From Echinarachnius parma (taxonomy: Eukaryota > Echinodermata > Echinoidea > Clypeasteroida > Echinarachniidae): a stretch of DNA of 64,000 bases. A program made the position numbers and the translations under genes. Below are positions 23,049 to 37,100 of this stretch, in pieces. Each line of letters starts with the position of its first letter. Position 1 is the stretch's first letter. Where the stretch lies: positions 62,001-126,000 of the forward strand of contig JBAMJV010003285.1 of NCBI GenBank assembly GCA_037951105.1, given 5' to 3'. Under the pieces are notes generated by a model. That model was not told where the DNA came from. It saw only the letters and a list, made by a program, of their open reading frames with translations, and made no database searches.

Positions 23049-23600
23049 CAGGGTGGCCCAAAAAAAACAGAAACGGGGCACTTCCCAAAATAAAGTAACA
23101 AAATGAACATGTCCATCGGATAGGTTGTCCTTTCCAATGATAAACGATACCAAGACAAGTAATTTTGGACGTGTAGTTTTTGTTTTAGGGCGCTTTGAGT
23201 GAGACCATGTCAGGTTCCTTATTTTGTCAATTTTTATCAAGTCAGTGCCTGATAAATGAGACTTACTGCCCGACATACCATTGAACACGCGAGTATTCCG
23301 CGCGCCATTGTTAGTGTGCATTCAGCTGTGTGCCGAGCGGTGCCGAGAGAATGGGCATAATTAGTCAATAGTATGACGTGCAGTAAGTCTCATTTATCAG
23401 ACACTGACTTGGTAAAAATTGACAAAAATAGGAACCTGACATGGTCTCACTCAAAGCGCCCTAAAAACAAAAACTACACGTCCAAAATTACTTTTCTTGG
23501 TATCGTTGTTCATTAGAAAGGACATCCTAGCCGATGGACAGGTTCATTGTGTTACTTTATTTTGGGAAGTGCCCCGTACTGTTTTTTTGGGGCCACCCTG
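23049..23600. mobile_element. Tc1/mariner-type foldback MITE, copy 2
   Basis: 552 bases, CAGGGTGGCCC ... GGCCACCCTG, with TA on both sides (23047-23048, 23601-23602). Arms of about 270 bases are inverted throughout. Confidence 0.88.
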
Positions 23601-24264
23601 TATATTTGCATTTGCATTTACAATTGGGCAATTGGCACTCTGCAGTATCAAATATTTTCTTATAATTTTCTGGCATTTTTCATTTTTCATATTTTAGAAG
23701 TTTCAATCACAGACATCTCAAGTCAATGAGTACATACTGTACAATCCTTGGTCAAATGGACAAAATGTAGATATTTTACTTGCAACAGCCAACAAAACTG
23801 TTTATTAATTTGTTGTGCTTCGTCTAATTTCTAGAGCCTGTTTCATCATATTGTTGGCATGTCATGATCTGGTCTAATATCATGGCTATTTGTCATCCCA
23901 TCTTTATTTGATCTTCTCCCATTTCACTCTTCATTATTCTACTCCTTATTCTATCTCCAATATTTCACCATTTCATCATTGTACTCATATCCTTCCTTTC
24001 TCTTTTTTTGTTTACTTTGTTCCGTTTCATATAGTCAAGATTATAGGGTATTTTTGTTCATCATTTTTATTCGTTATATATTTGAATTAATGAGAAACTG
24101 TTATTTTTTTATATTTCTCATGATGTGGGCTCTCCTTGGAAACGTATCGAAGCTTGGAGGCTTATAGAGCACATACTCAGATCTGGATACTTGGATAGCC
24201 AGTCAGATCTTCTTTCTCAAACTTCAGCCAAATTCAATAATTTCCACTGTAAAGGTTAAATTCC

Positions 24265-25140
24265 ATTGCAGATTTGAAAATAAGTCCTACAAGGAACCAT
24301 TTTCAAGATGTGGGTCTCCCTTCTCTTGCTTCTTGGAACCTGGATGACATCCTGCCAAGCCGACCTGAGCAATCCGAGAGGCCTTGGTGTTGAAAGCGGT
24401 CGGTCATGTGTCCCGTCCTTCAACATCAAAACACAATTGTTATTATTAAATCATTTTAAGTTTAACAATTAAATTCCATTACAGATTTGAAAACAAGTCC
24501 TACAAGGAACCATTTTCAAGATGTGGGTCTCCCTTCTCTTGCTTATTGGAACCTGGATGACGTCCTGCCAAGCCGACCTGAGCAATCCCAGAGGCCTTGG
24601 TGTGGAAAGCAGTCATGTGTCCCGTCCTTCAACATCAAAACACAATTGTTATTATTAAATAATTTGAAGTTTAACAATTAAATTCCATTACAGATTTGAA
24701 AACAAGTCCTACAAGGAACCATTTTCAAGATGTGGGTCTCCCTTTTCTTGCTTCTTGGAACCTGGATGACATCCTGCCAAGCCGACCTGAGCAATCCCAG
24801 AGGCCTTGGTCTGGAAATCAGTCATATTTCCCCATCCTCTATTAACATAAAACACATTGTTTAATCAAATAATTTTAATTCTAAAAATCAAATTCCATTG
24901 CAGATTTCAAAACAAGTCCTAGGAGGAACTATCTCAAGATGTGGGTCTCCCTTCTCTTGCTTCTTGGAACCTGGATGACGTCCTGCCAAGCCGACCTGAG
25001 CAATCCCAGAGGCCTTGGTGTGAAAAGCGGCCACGTTTCCCGACCTCTAACTAGAGCCTCCCAGGGGTCACCATGGCCGATGCCACAGAGCCTCGCTGTG
25101 TTCCCTGATGTCTACACTTTGGTTGGAGAGAGTGAATTTA
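24265..25140 (+). repeat. Four tandem copies of the hexosaminidase signal-peptide exon
   Basis: Copies start with ATGTGGGTCTCCCTT at 24308, 24521, 24730 and 24939 (spacings 213, 209 and 209 bases). Each has its own polypyrimidine tract and AG acceptor. Copies A-C keep an open signal-peptide frame but then run into intron-like sequence and a stop, with no convincing donor. Only copy D continues into the mature protein. Confidence 0.92.
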
Positions 25141-25141
25141 C
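24939..25141 (+). CDS. HEXB: Hexosaminidase coding exon 1 (signal peptide, functional copy D)
   Basis: This is the last of four tandem copies and the only one that runs on into mature protein sequence ([20 protein letters not shown]) and a good donor, AC then GTGAGC. The upstream acceptor is TTCCATTGCAG. Signal peptide: a hydrophobic Leu run followed by SCQA. Confidence 0.9.
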
Positions 25142-28100
25142 GTGAGCATAAAAATTCACCTGATTTTCATTGCTACTGTCCTAATTCAATAATACATGTT
25201 TGGTTGAATTTTATACTAAACCAATAAACCAAAATGAGTGCTTTGGGCCCTCCAAATTTCAGTGATGCTATTAAAATTCCATTGGCCCAAATGGGCAACC
25301 AAATATAAACAGAATTGTTAATGTTTTTTTTTATTATTTTAGGTCCACCAGATTCAGGATTCGGCCCATTAGAATTTGACAAATCTTGTTTTTACTTGCC
25401 CAACTGGGCCTCAAGGCAAAGAATTTAATATAATATATTTAATAAAAAAATTTTAAAAACTACAGCCATCATTTTATGAATTTAACTTTTTCCTTATTTC
25501 TGTATGTTTACAAGTATGTGCAGTGGAAGTGCTCATTATTATGAGACCTATTTCCCTTTCATAACGGAGAATCAAAAGTACATGTACTCTGGTTACCCTG
25601 AAATAACAAGATTTCAGATATAATCAGATAATTTTCATGGTCCCATACACTGTGTTATAACAAAATTTCACTGTATAAGATGCACAGGGAGGCAATCTTT
25701 TTATGCCTCCGCCAACGAAGTGGCCGGAGGCATTATGTTTTCGGGTTGTCCGTCCGTCCGTCCGTCCGTCCGTACGTCCCATTTTCGTTCTCGCGATATC
25801 TCACGAACCGGTTGACGGATCAATTTCAAACTTGGTATGAGTGTACATATTGGGGTGACAATGATCTGATTAGATTTTAGGGGTCATGAGGTCAAAGGTC
25901 AAGGTCACAGGACTCAATATATATGCAAAAATGCCTCGTTCTCGCGATATCTCAAGAACCGGTTGACTGATCAATTTCAAACTTGGTATGAGTGTACATA
26001 TTGGGGTGACAATGATCTGATTAGATTTTAGGGGTCATGAGGTCAAAGGTCAAGGTCACAGGATGCAAAAATGCCTCGTTCTCGCGATATCTCAAGAACC
26101 GGTTGACGAATCAATTTCAATCTTGGTATGAGTATACATATTTGGGTTGCAATGATCTGATTAGATTTTGGGGTTCATGAGGTCAAATGTCAAGGTCACA
26201 GGGCTCAATTTGCAAAAATGTCTCGTTCTATATTATATATCTCAAGAACTGGTTGACGGATCAATTTTAAACTTGGTATGAGTGTACATATTGGGGTGGC
26301 AATGATCTGATTAGATTTGGGGGGGTCAAAGGTCAAGGTCACAGGACTCTCAAAATATGTGAAAATGGCTTGTAACATTTGGCAAAATCTCAAGAACTAA
26401 ATGTCAGATTTCAATCAAACTTGGTACCTGAATGTTTCTTAGGGAGCCAATGTAGCCATCAAAGGTTGGGGTCATATGGTCAAGGTCACATGACTCAAAA
26501 TATATGAAAAATATAAAAAATGTATTGATTCAGTGCATATCAATTTTAGCTGGATATTCAAATCGCGTGATAGTGGAGGCATAATCTTCGACTGCGCGCA
26601 GTCGAAGATCCATCTAGTTTTTAATGTTTTTTTTAAAATCACTTTTCTTTTTATTAAAAGGTTCACGCCCGCAGCTATAAAGTGTGATGACCTGTACAGT
26701 GCATTTGACCGGTACAATGACATCATCTTTTATGGCAAGCGACAGGTGTCAAAAAAGCCTCGATCCTCACATCCAAGGAAGGCATTTTCGGACACAGAGC
26801 TGAGTGGACTGCAAGTAGACATACAGAATCCATGCACAGCATACCCAGTGCTTGATTCAGATGAAAGCTGTGAGAAAGTTATCTAATAAATGCTTTTATT
26901 TAATCACTAATCTGTTTGCTTGATGATCCCATAACCTCTGGAGCTCTTCACTAAGAGTTTTATTACAATTTCTTCAACTCTATATGCACTTTCAATGCCA
27001 ATTAATACTCTGGCAGTGGCGTAGCGTGGTCAGACTGATTGGGGGTGGGGGCACACTTTGTGTTGTAATTAAAGTGCATTTCCCCGTGTGTTTTTTACTT
27101 TTTTAAAACAAATTATTATGATTGTACTGGGCTGGTATCTATTATTTTGAAAATTCAACCTACACATGCTTTTTTAAATGTGGGGGGGGGGGAGAAGTTA
27201 AATGCTGAACATTATGTTTTCCCAGAGTATTGTTAATGTCTTGATTTATTTAAATTGAAGCAACAAACTACCAAAAAAGAGTTATTGAATATAATATATA
27301 TTGAACTAGGTAGCCATAACTGTTTAGAGGGGACCACCAGGCAAAGGACAACACATTATTATATGTTTTGGTACCGTTTTGTGATATCAAATAGATACCC
27401 AGCATTTTGCAAAGGGTTGTGTAATTTTCATAAACAAAGCAATTAATTTCCCTTAATTTCCACCACTTACGGAACCACTGCTATTTCCTGGTTCCATACG
27501 GGCCAAGCATTTGCGAGTGCGCCAATGCTTTCACGCGTACGTCAAAAGATTCCCGGATGATTCATTCGCTCTGCACAGTGCGCTCTGGCTCTGCACGCAT
27601 ATAGTCTACGCAATTCAGACCGCATGAACGCATGGTTGAGAATGGTGATGCGTTTTCCAATTATATATTTTTTTCTGAAAACATATTTTTGTGAACTTGT
27701 TGAAGGAATGGAATACTAAAGATGGTACCTTTCTATAATAAGAACATTATTTTTGGGTGGTGGTACCCTTTAACATATTTCTGATTGGAGGGTGTAATAG
27801 TGTAGATATTTATGTTTTCCCTCAGATAATCTGGATGTTGCTGCCCCATTTGCAACACTGACTGCTAGTACAATCTGGGGAGCGTTGAGAGGTGAGAACT
27901 TTAATCCAACTTATTGCATTTTGGTTAGATTTTGAGTTACAGTATACATTGGTAATTTCAAATAAGGGCTACCATATGTTATCAAAAGCAAGTTCTGCTG
28001 AAATATTTGACCTCATTTCCTGAAGGTTTTCACAGCTTTTGTTTTTATTCTTAAAGGGATCTAGTAACTTTGTTGACATGTGCAAAAATGATGAATGGTT

Positions 28101-31100
28101 GATTCAATGTATATTGTTGTTATCTGATATGTCCACTGAGTATTGTGTGAAAATTTCAAGTTAAATGGACGTTATATGGCCGAGTAATGAGCAAAAATGC
28201 AAAGTGATATTCACTAAATCATTGCACTGACTTTGTAAACGGTTTCGACGATCCAGTGGATAATTTGACATCTGAATACTTCAATTGTAAATATCTTTTT
28301 AACAAGTGGGAAATTTTAAAAACTGAAACCTGTCCCATGCTTTTATTGTTAATACGAATGCAACAATGTATGAGGGGAATGCTAGAATTCCAATTGGATT
28401 TTGAGGATTTGGACAATGTTACTAAGTCCCTTTGATGATAATTACAATTTTGCTTTCTGCATGTTGTATATATAATTATTTGAGATGATGATGTCATAAT
28501 GTAGTGTAACAGAGTATTTATATTGGTTGATTACCATTGCATGTTACTATAGCAAGTCAAAATGCATCAAAGTATATCCTGGTATATATTCAAAACCAAA
28601 CCATGCACTATTTTGTATAACATGATGTTCATACTTTTTAAGTACAATTGACATTGAACATTGCATTTGTTTCATCTAGCAGGACTATTAAACATAAAGA
28701 TTGACTTTGTAAATTGTAAAAAAAAACCCATAGAAAGCAAAGAAAACAAAGAATTGGCATTTAACTTAGCAAATATTTAAATCTTTTGACTTTGACTTTG
28801 AATTGGGCATGGTTTATTGTACTATAAAACCCTAAAAAGTCCAGGGGGAAGGGGGCGTTGACAGTGTAAACATGAACATCTACCATTGCTTAGCTCCAAG
28901 GATGGTGAGATTATATTTCAAACAAGAGGTAAAGAATCATGGTGATTTTTTCAATAATATTTGTTGTTTCTTTCTCTTGATTCAATCTTTCAGGTTTGGA
29001 AACATTCAGCCAGTTAATATATGAGGCTGATAATGGTCTGGTAAGTGCACCACTAGCATTCCAAACATTGATTTGTATCAGTCTTTTACCACTATGGTTG
29101 CATTGGGCTAGTATGCTCCCTGGGGAGTTGAGAAGGTGCACAAGATGATTGTGAAGATTGTAAAGTACTGTGCGTTAATGAACAGGGGTAATTGTGCACC
29201 GCAAGTGACATCTGTGTGCATAATAAAGGCAGAATTATTATTATTGAACTTTTATTTGTATTAATATTATCATCTGTGCCTTTACAAGACTCAACAATAT
29301 CTTGTTTTTCTTTTCTGGTGGTCCAGTTGGGCTACTGCTAGTGAAATATACAATTTTTCCTATTTTATTGGCCAAATCGGTGTTTGGAAAAGACATTCCT
29401 CAAACAGAGCAAAAGCATTCCAAAGTCCGCCTTATTGGCTGGGCTCATTGTGCAAGTAAAGGTTGCATTAATGGAAATTGTGGTGGCTTTATAAGCTCAC
29501 TTTATCATGTTCAGGGGTTTAAATTGGGCCAGTTCTAATTTTTAGCCTATTGCTTGTAATATTGTTTTCATCCTAGTCTTTTATATTGTTTTAACCTTTG
29601 TCTTTATTGTTTTTCTTTGGTGCATTTTTACCATTTCTACAAAAAATGTGAATGATTTTCTCTTCCAGCTCTTGGTGAACAGGACAACAATTGCAGATAA
29701 GCCGCGGTTCAAGCATCGTGGATACATGGTTGATTCATCCAGGCATTATCTCAGCATGTCCTCCATCTACAAGTCTCTGGTAGGTTTTATTTATCTATAA
29801 GTGAAATGCAGTGCCTGACAAATTCACATATAGACTAATGATTGCATTCTAATAAAGGCGTCCAAGTTCATAGAGCAATCTGGAGGGTTTTAGGTTAGAA
29901 TCAAAATATGTTGGAACTGTCTTATTTCTTGAAACTTTGATGCTGTGCCATGTTAAAAAAGAATGAATTTTAACCCATTCATGACTGGTCCTGGAAAATA
30001 CTCGGGCTGGAGTCTATGGAGAATACATGTACACGTTATAGCAAAATCAGTCAGTCCAGAGTGGGTTAACCCATCAAGGACGAGAGCTATTTTAAGGCAA
30101 AATTTATCATTGTTTTTCCTCTACAAATTGGCAACTCCTAATTTTTTTTGACCGATCAATGACATAAAGTAATGATCATTTAAGACAAATATGAAGTGAC
30201 TTTGCCACAAAGTTGCCAATTTGAATGGCAATATCGGTTTTTAAAATATCACAATGTGTTGCCAATTTAAGGATTTTTCTAAATTATAGTGATTTACGCA
30301 ATAATAAAAATCATTAAAAAATAACTAAAGCAGGTAGATTAACAAAATAGGGCTCTAAAAATAGAGGAATTTATGCTCTTTCTTCCTGTACACTTCACAT
30401 AACTAGTCTTCTTCTTGTTCAAGTGTAGGACTACCAAACCACAAATATGTGGGCCTTAGGCACTGATGGGTTAAAACCATTTAAAAAAAACAGAAGAAAA
30501 TAACCTTACAAAATATGTAAAACTGTCATTGTAAAAGAAAATACAAAATTGTGTGTAAACATTTATTTTGTACAATTGGCAACACTGCTTGGTTGTATTA
30601 AACACAAACTGTATAGGAATTAGAAAGATGTTAAGTATAATGTATTAACAAGCTGACAATGTGTAGTTATATGCATACTGGCACATTTTTGCCAGGGGAT
30701 GTCTGTTACCCAATTACTGTCTTTCCTGTTTTTCACCTGACAAGAAGGAAAAAAAGGTTCTTTCACTTAAGAGTTCCCCGAAAAATAGTACTTTTTATGA
30801 TTTTGCATGAATTTGTTTAAAAATCATATGGTTTTGACCCAATATGACATGCTCTTTGCCCGAATATTGACATTTTCAGAATCCTCGTAGCTCCCACCCC
30901 CTCCCCCCACCCCCTCATACACCTATGTTTGTAGTTATGCCATAGTCATGTTTGTATTGCCTCTCTTATATATTCTGTAGGATGCACTGGCTTACAACAA
31001 GTTCAATGTGTTCCACTGGCATATTGTGGATGACCAGTCTTTTCCCTACGAGAGTGCTGCTTTTCCCATCATGAATCAAAAGGTAAGAGCAATAATCCAG

Positions 31101-34100
31101 AATTTGTTTTGTGGAAAAAGAAGAATACATGTATACTGATAATTGTAGGATGCAATTGCAATCAAGTTCAATGTGTTTCATTGCCCTATGGTTGATGACT
31201 AGTCATTTCCATGTAAGAATGCTTCTTTTCCTACCAGAAGTCATCAGATGGGCCTCATCATACGTTTTGTAAAAAAAAATTTTTTTTTAATTGAATACTC
31301 TTTTTATGCCTCCGCCAACGAAGTGGCCGGAGGCATTATGTTTTCGGGTTGTCCGTCCGTCCGTCCGTACGTACGTCCGTCCGTCCGTCCGTACGTACGT
31401 CCCGTTTTCGTTCTCGCGATATCTCAAGAACCAGTTGACGGATCAATTTCAAACTTGGTATGAGTGTACATATTGGGGGTGACAATGATCTGATTAGATT
31501 TTAGGGGTCATGAGGTCAAAGGTCAAGGTCACTGGACTCAATATATATGCAAAAATGCCTCGTTCTCGCGATATCTCACGAACCGGTTGACGAATCAATC
31601 TCAAACTTGGTATGAGTGTACATATTAGGGTGGCAATGATCTGATTAGATTTGGGGGGGTCATGAGGTCAAAGGTCAAGGTCACAGGGCTCAATTTGCAA
31701 AAATGTCTTGTTCTATATCTCAAGAACTGGTTGACGGATCAATTTTAAACTTGGTATGAGTGTACATATTGGGGTGGCAATGATCTGATTAGATTTGGGG
31801 GGGTCATGAGGTCAAAGGTCAAGGTCACAGGACTCAAAATATATGAAAAATATTTTTTTTTTATTAATTCAGTGCATATCAATTTAGGCTGGATATTCAA
31901 ATCGCGTGATAGCGGAGGCATAATTTTCGACTGCGCGCAGTCGAAGATCCATCTTTTTTTTTTTAGGATGCAATTGATGCATTGTGGTCATTGGCAAATT
32001 GTTGATGACCAGTCATTTCCCTACATAATATTTCACTACATAATATTTCACTACATAATATTTCACTACATAATATTGTTTTGTTAATTATACATTTGTT
32101 TATTTATTTATATATCAATTCATTTTTTGGGAGTAGGGTGTATGTTTGTGTGTGTGGGGGGGGGGGGGGGTGGGGGTGGGGGGGAGTAAGTATTGACTAA
32201 ACTGTATGAAAACGAAATTCATTAATACATTTCATTAATGAAATAATGAAACTGTTTACTGCTTTCAGAATGCATTTGACCAGCATCACGTGTACACGCG
32301 GGAGAACGTCAAGCAGGTGATCGAGTACGCCCGTCAGCGAGGGATCCGCGTCGTGCCCGAGTTCGACACCCCCGGCCACACCCAGTCCTGGGGCGCCATC
32401 CCCGACCTCCTTACCCCCTGCTACGATGCCAAGGGGCAACTAACGGGGGCGTTTGGACCCATTAACCCCACCCTGAACTCCACGTACGAGTTCCTTAAGA
32501 CGTTCTTTGCCGAGGTGGTGGATCTGTTCCCCGATAAGTATGTCCACATGGGAGGGGATGAGGTCAGCTTCGCTTGCTGGTAAGTCACTTGCATTTGTGA
32601 CCTTACACCACAAAACGACCGTTAAGTTGCGGTAGTAGTTTCTCTTTTATTAACTGAAATAGTCAAATATTGTTTAAAATATGACATTTAGAATTTTGAG
32701 TATTTCCTGAATGTAGGTATCTTAATCTACCTTCTGTTAAATCTTGAGCATCAGAAATTATGTTTGGCTCTCATTTGAGGGAGTTTGCTTAGTCCAAATA
32801 TGACAAATTATATAGCATTTCAAATATTATAATGACTTCTACTGTGGAAATCAGCACAATCATTTTCCCCGACTTATTGCTCATTTTGAGGTGAAAGGTC
32901 ACATGAATGACCTATCTAGGATAGTTGCAGAGAGCAACTGTATTGTTCCACTCGAGTTGATCAGGCAATTATGAAAAACCAGACAAGAGGACATGATTGT
33001 CCCCAATATCAAGATCTGACATGGCACTCTGATTTATTAACCTTTTCAAGACAGGTCCCTGAAAAAAAGCCTTTCGGGGTTTCGTTTAGGTTTTATGATA
33101 ATCGTTTAGTTTATAGTTTATCTAAAAACCTGACAAAAAAATAACTGAAACAAAAGTTAAGCCCTAACAGTAGTTAAATTGAGGCTAGGAACTAAAAATG
33201 AAATATCTCCTTAAAGTACACATTTGCCCAGGTAGCTAGAAGAGTACCACAGGTTGATTGCAGTAAAATAATATACAAATTATGTATTTTTCTTACTACA
33301 CATTTCCTGCATTTAATGTATCTCCATTTTCCACAGGCAGAGCAACCCATATATCACAGAGTTTATGCAGGCCCAGCAGTTTGGCAAGAACTACAGTAAG
33401 CTAGAACAGTACTATGAGCAGAGACTACTAGACGACATGGCCCAACTCAAGGCAGGCTACATCGTCTGGCAAGAGGTCATCGACAACGAGGTCAAGGTGA
33501 GTGAATGTATTGCCATGGTTACATTTCTAACGATTGTACAAATCGCTATGGTTACATATTCTTCAGCAGCTATAGTAAGCTGGAACAGTCCTACGAGCAG
33601 AGACTACTAGACGACATGGCCCATTAGTATACAGAAATAATTCAGTGCATGTTAATTTGGACTTGATAGAAAAGTCGCGTGATAGCAGAGGCATCATTTT
33701 TGACTGCGCGCAGTCAAAGATACATATATTTTTTTAATGCCGTGGTAGCATTATATTGTAATAAATTATTAAAGTGATCCATTAACTCTATATTTTTTCC
33801 CAAATCTAATGTTTGAGACTTCAATCATATACCAATTTAACTGGAAGATTCTTGTAAGAATTTCATAGAAAGGATTAAATGTAACCTAGTGAAAACAGAG
33901 AAAATCAATGTCTTGATTTTATCCCGATCGTTCGCGTGAAGTATCCAAATTCGAATACTATGGACGATTGAGTATCCAAATTTAGATACTCTTGACTACG
34001 GTTGGAAACCATTTACACACGCTCTTAAATTCAATCTTAAATATATCCATGATTATGGAGACATTTGAAAAATGAAAACCCATTTCATTCTTCTGTTAAC

Positions 34101-37100
34101 ATAAGCCAAACAACAAGGTACAAGAGAAGTGGGTAAGCTCCAAGTGATTTTGGTTGAAAGTGTACAAAGTTAATGGATCACTTTTAATAAGAATGCTGAC
34201 ATTTTTCTAGGTGCGATCCGACACGGCATGTCCATGTGTGGAAGCAACCGTATGTAAGTGAGTTATTCAACGCCACAGCCAAAGGATTCAAGACACTATC
34301 ATTTAGCAATCCATTAACCTAATGAGTAATTTTGGCGTCACAACATGTATTGTTAATTGAACCCTTGGATGATTTGGATTGAAATAACGTGAGGTCAACT
34401 TTAACTCTCTTTATAATGATTAGTGCTGTGCATCCATTTTGTGTAAAATTATATATGAAACATGAACAAGGAATGCTGATATTTTTCTAGGTGCGACCCG
34501 ACACAGTTGTGAATGTGTGGAAGGAACCATTTGCAAGCGAGTTATTCAACGTGACGGCCAAAGGGTTCCAGTCGCTGCTATCGACCCCGTGGTACCTCAA
34601 CTACGCCGGTAATCCATATGGACAGGACTGGAAAGGATACTACCAGGTGGAGCCGACAAACTTCAATGGTGCGCAGTTTATACCATAACTGGAACCGTTA
34701 TGCATGTGCATGCATGTGCTTGGAAATCTGTGCTGCCTAATACACAATTAGTCAAACCTGCTTTTGTTTTGTTCCGCTTCTTTCTCCCCCATTGTTGCTA
34801 CTCAAGTGATCCATTAACTTCATAAGAGATGTCCAAAAAGAGATATTTGAGACTTCAGTCATATACCAACATTATTGTATGAACAGTGGCGTAATGAGCA
34901 AAAACTTTGGGGGGGAGCTAAACAAAATCCGCATCGCCACCGGATATTGCGAGGGAGCGAAGCGACCAAGCCCAAAGGAGCGAAGCAACTGAGCGGGGGG
35001 AGGGGGGTGTCCCCCCTCCCACGGTAGGGAGCTTTTGCATTTTTGGACTTGAAACTGTGCAATCTGGTGCATACCTGGAAAGGAAATTCTGATTTGACGA
35101 CATATAGTATAATAATACGTGTGGTTTGCGGTTGCACCATGTAACATAATGTGCGTTAGTGCGTCATTATCGTCATGATTCTTAACCAGAAGAGGTTATG
35201 ATTGATTCATGAAGAAAAACAAAAATGCACCCCAAAAATAATATTCGCAAAGTGACATATTCAGTTCAAACAGTGCATCAAAAGCATTATTTTATGACAA
35301 AACAACATGAACATTGTATTCCAGATGTATACAAGACCGATTCCCGAGGGAGCGAAACGATAACCGAGAGGGGGAAGGGTGATGGGAGGGTGTGATGGTA
35401 GGTGACGCCAGTGTGTATAAATAATCTTCTGAATGATGTGTGATGGTTTCATAGAAGAAGAATATTGTTTACCCTGTGAAAAAAAGTGAAAATTGATGTC
35501 AGATTTTGTCACCTACTGCCCATTTATTTTGACAGCAATTAAAAGGCGTTTCTGGAATGCTTTTCATTCAGTCATAAATATCTCCATGATTAGGGAGATA
35601 TATTTGAAAAATCAAAACCATGTCATTCTTCTTTTACCATGAGCCAAACAACACGGTACAAGAGAAGTGTGAAAGCTCCAAGTGATTTTTGTTGAATTAG
35701 AAATAGTTAATGGATCACTTTTAATAAAGACCTTGCTCTTTTTATCCTCATTTGCTTGAATTCTCATTAGCACATTAAATTTAACCTCGGGTAGAACCAC
35801 ATAATTTGGTGGCATTTTAACAATACATTGGCCAAATTAACCCATCCATGGGTTAAATTTGTTATGAACACCATTGTGTTGAATTTAAAGCATTATTTGA
35901 AAAGAACCCGAGGTAAACTGAAACCTGATGAGAATTTCTGCCTAATGTTTTGTATCTGTTGCCAACCTCTTTCAAAAGTGTTTTCCACTGTTCTTTGTTT
36001 CGTATGTCTTATTGTTTCCCCTCCCCCCCCCCCCCCAACTCTGTTGTACATTTGTGGAAGGGTATTTCCATCACCATATCCGACAGGGTTTTCGCACGCA
36101 CGTAATGCCCCCTTTATTCGATATAGTGAATCAACATTAAAGACTTTGTCGCCCGCCCTTTAGGTAAATCCCAACGCTGCTGTGCATGTGTTGAATGGTA
36201 ATTAATAGAGGGAGGGAGCAAATGTCAGCCTATCGGACAGGGCTTATTAAAGCGCACTCGTAATGCCCCCTTATTTTTATTTTTTCAAAACTTTGTCGCC
36301 CCCTGTAGGTAAATCCCGACACTGTTGTTCATGTGTGGAGGGATAACTGGGAGAGCGAGGCAGCGAATGTGACACAAAAGGGATTCCACACTATCATATC
36401 ATCCCCTTATTACCTCAACCGGGTGGTTAGCCCCTACTCACGGTATTGGCGTGACTTGTACACCACTGATCCACAAAATATTAATGGTATGTACTAAGAT
36501 TTTACAAATCTTAAAACATGACCCTAGAAACCATTTAAACACTTTTGCATATTCATATGTTCCCTTTATACCTTAACCCTATTCTAACTGGGCTATTTCA
36601 GACCAGGTTTTTACTGGGGGGGGGGGTCAATTTGACCCCCCCCCCCCCCCACCTAAGATCTCGAAGACGGATTGTCCGATTCACGTGAAATTTTGCATGG
36701 AGGTACATTGAAGTATTAGCGACGCGTTCATGTTTTCGTTTTAAACGATCCAATGTTAAATATGCAAATTATGCACATATTCATTACCGAAGTACGCTAA
36801 TTTATGCCGAAATCCTCTTTTTGTCTGTAAATCACTAAATATTGCGATAGCCAAAATTTTCTTTACGTATTTCTTTGTTTTGGGAATTTCTTATGTATTT
36901 CTTTGTTTTCGACTTGTTTTTTTGTTTTTTAATGGAATAAATTATTGACCATCATCCAACCATTTTTAGCCCCAAATTAAATGATTGCAGTGATTAGAAT
37001 GAAAAATAATGAAAGTTTTGTGTATTCTAGGAACAAATCAATTTACCGATTTTTGGGCTGACGATCACTTACGAAAGGTCACGTGACTTTAGAATGGTAT

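Noticed and set aside
24308..24660. Three extra small secreted-peptide genes
   Set aside because: They are copies A-C of the signal-peptide exon, have no own promoter or terminator, and run into intron sequence; listed as a tandem repeat instead.
26870..26886. Extension of hexosaminidase exon 2 to the TAA at 26884
   Set aside because: The donor GTGAGA at 26870 restores the conserved DESY and the frame of exon 3.
31340..31400. Regular CCGT/ACGT repeats resembling a short CRISPR-like or regulatory array
   Set aside because: It is a microsatellite inside the Helitron-like repeat; this is an animal genome and there are no spacers.
32197..32439. Minus-strand open frame of 80 aa
   Set aside because: It is the antisense shadow of the GC-rich hexosaminidase exon 7.
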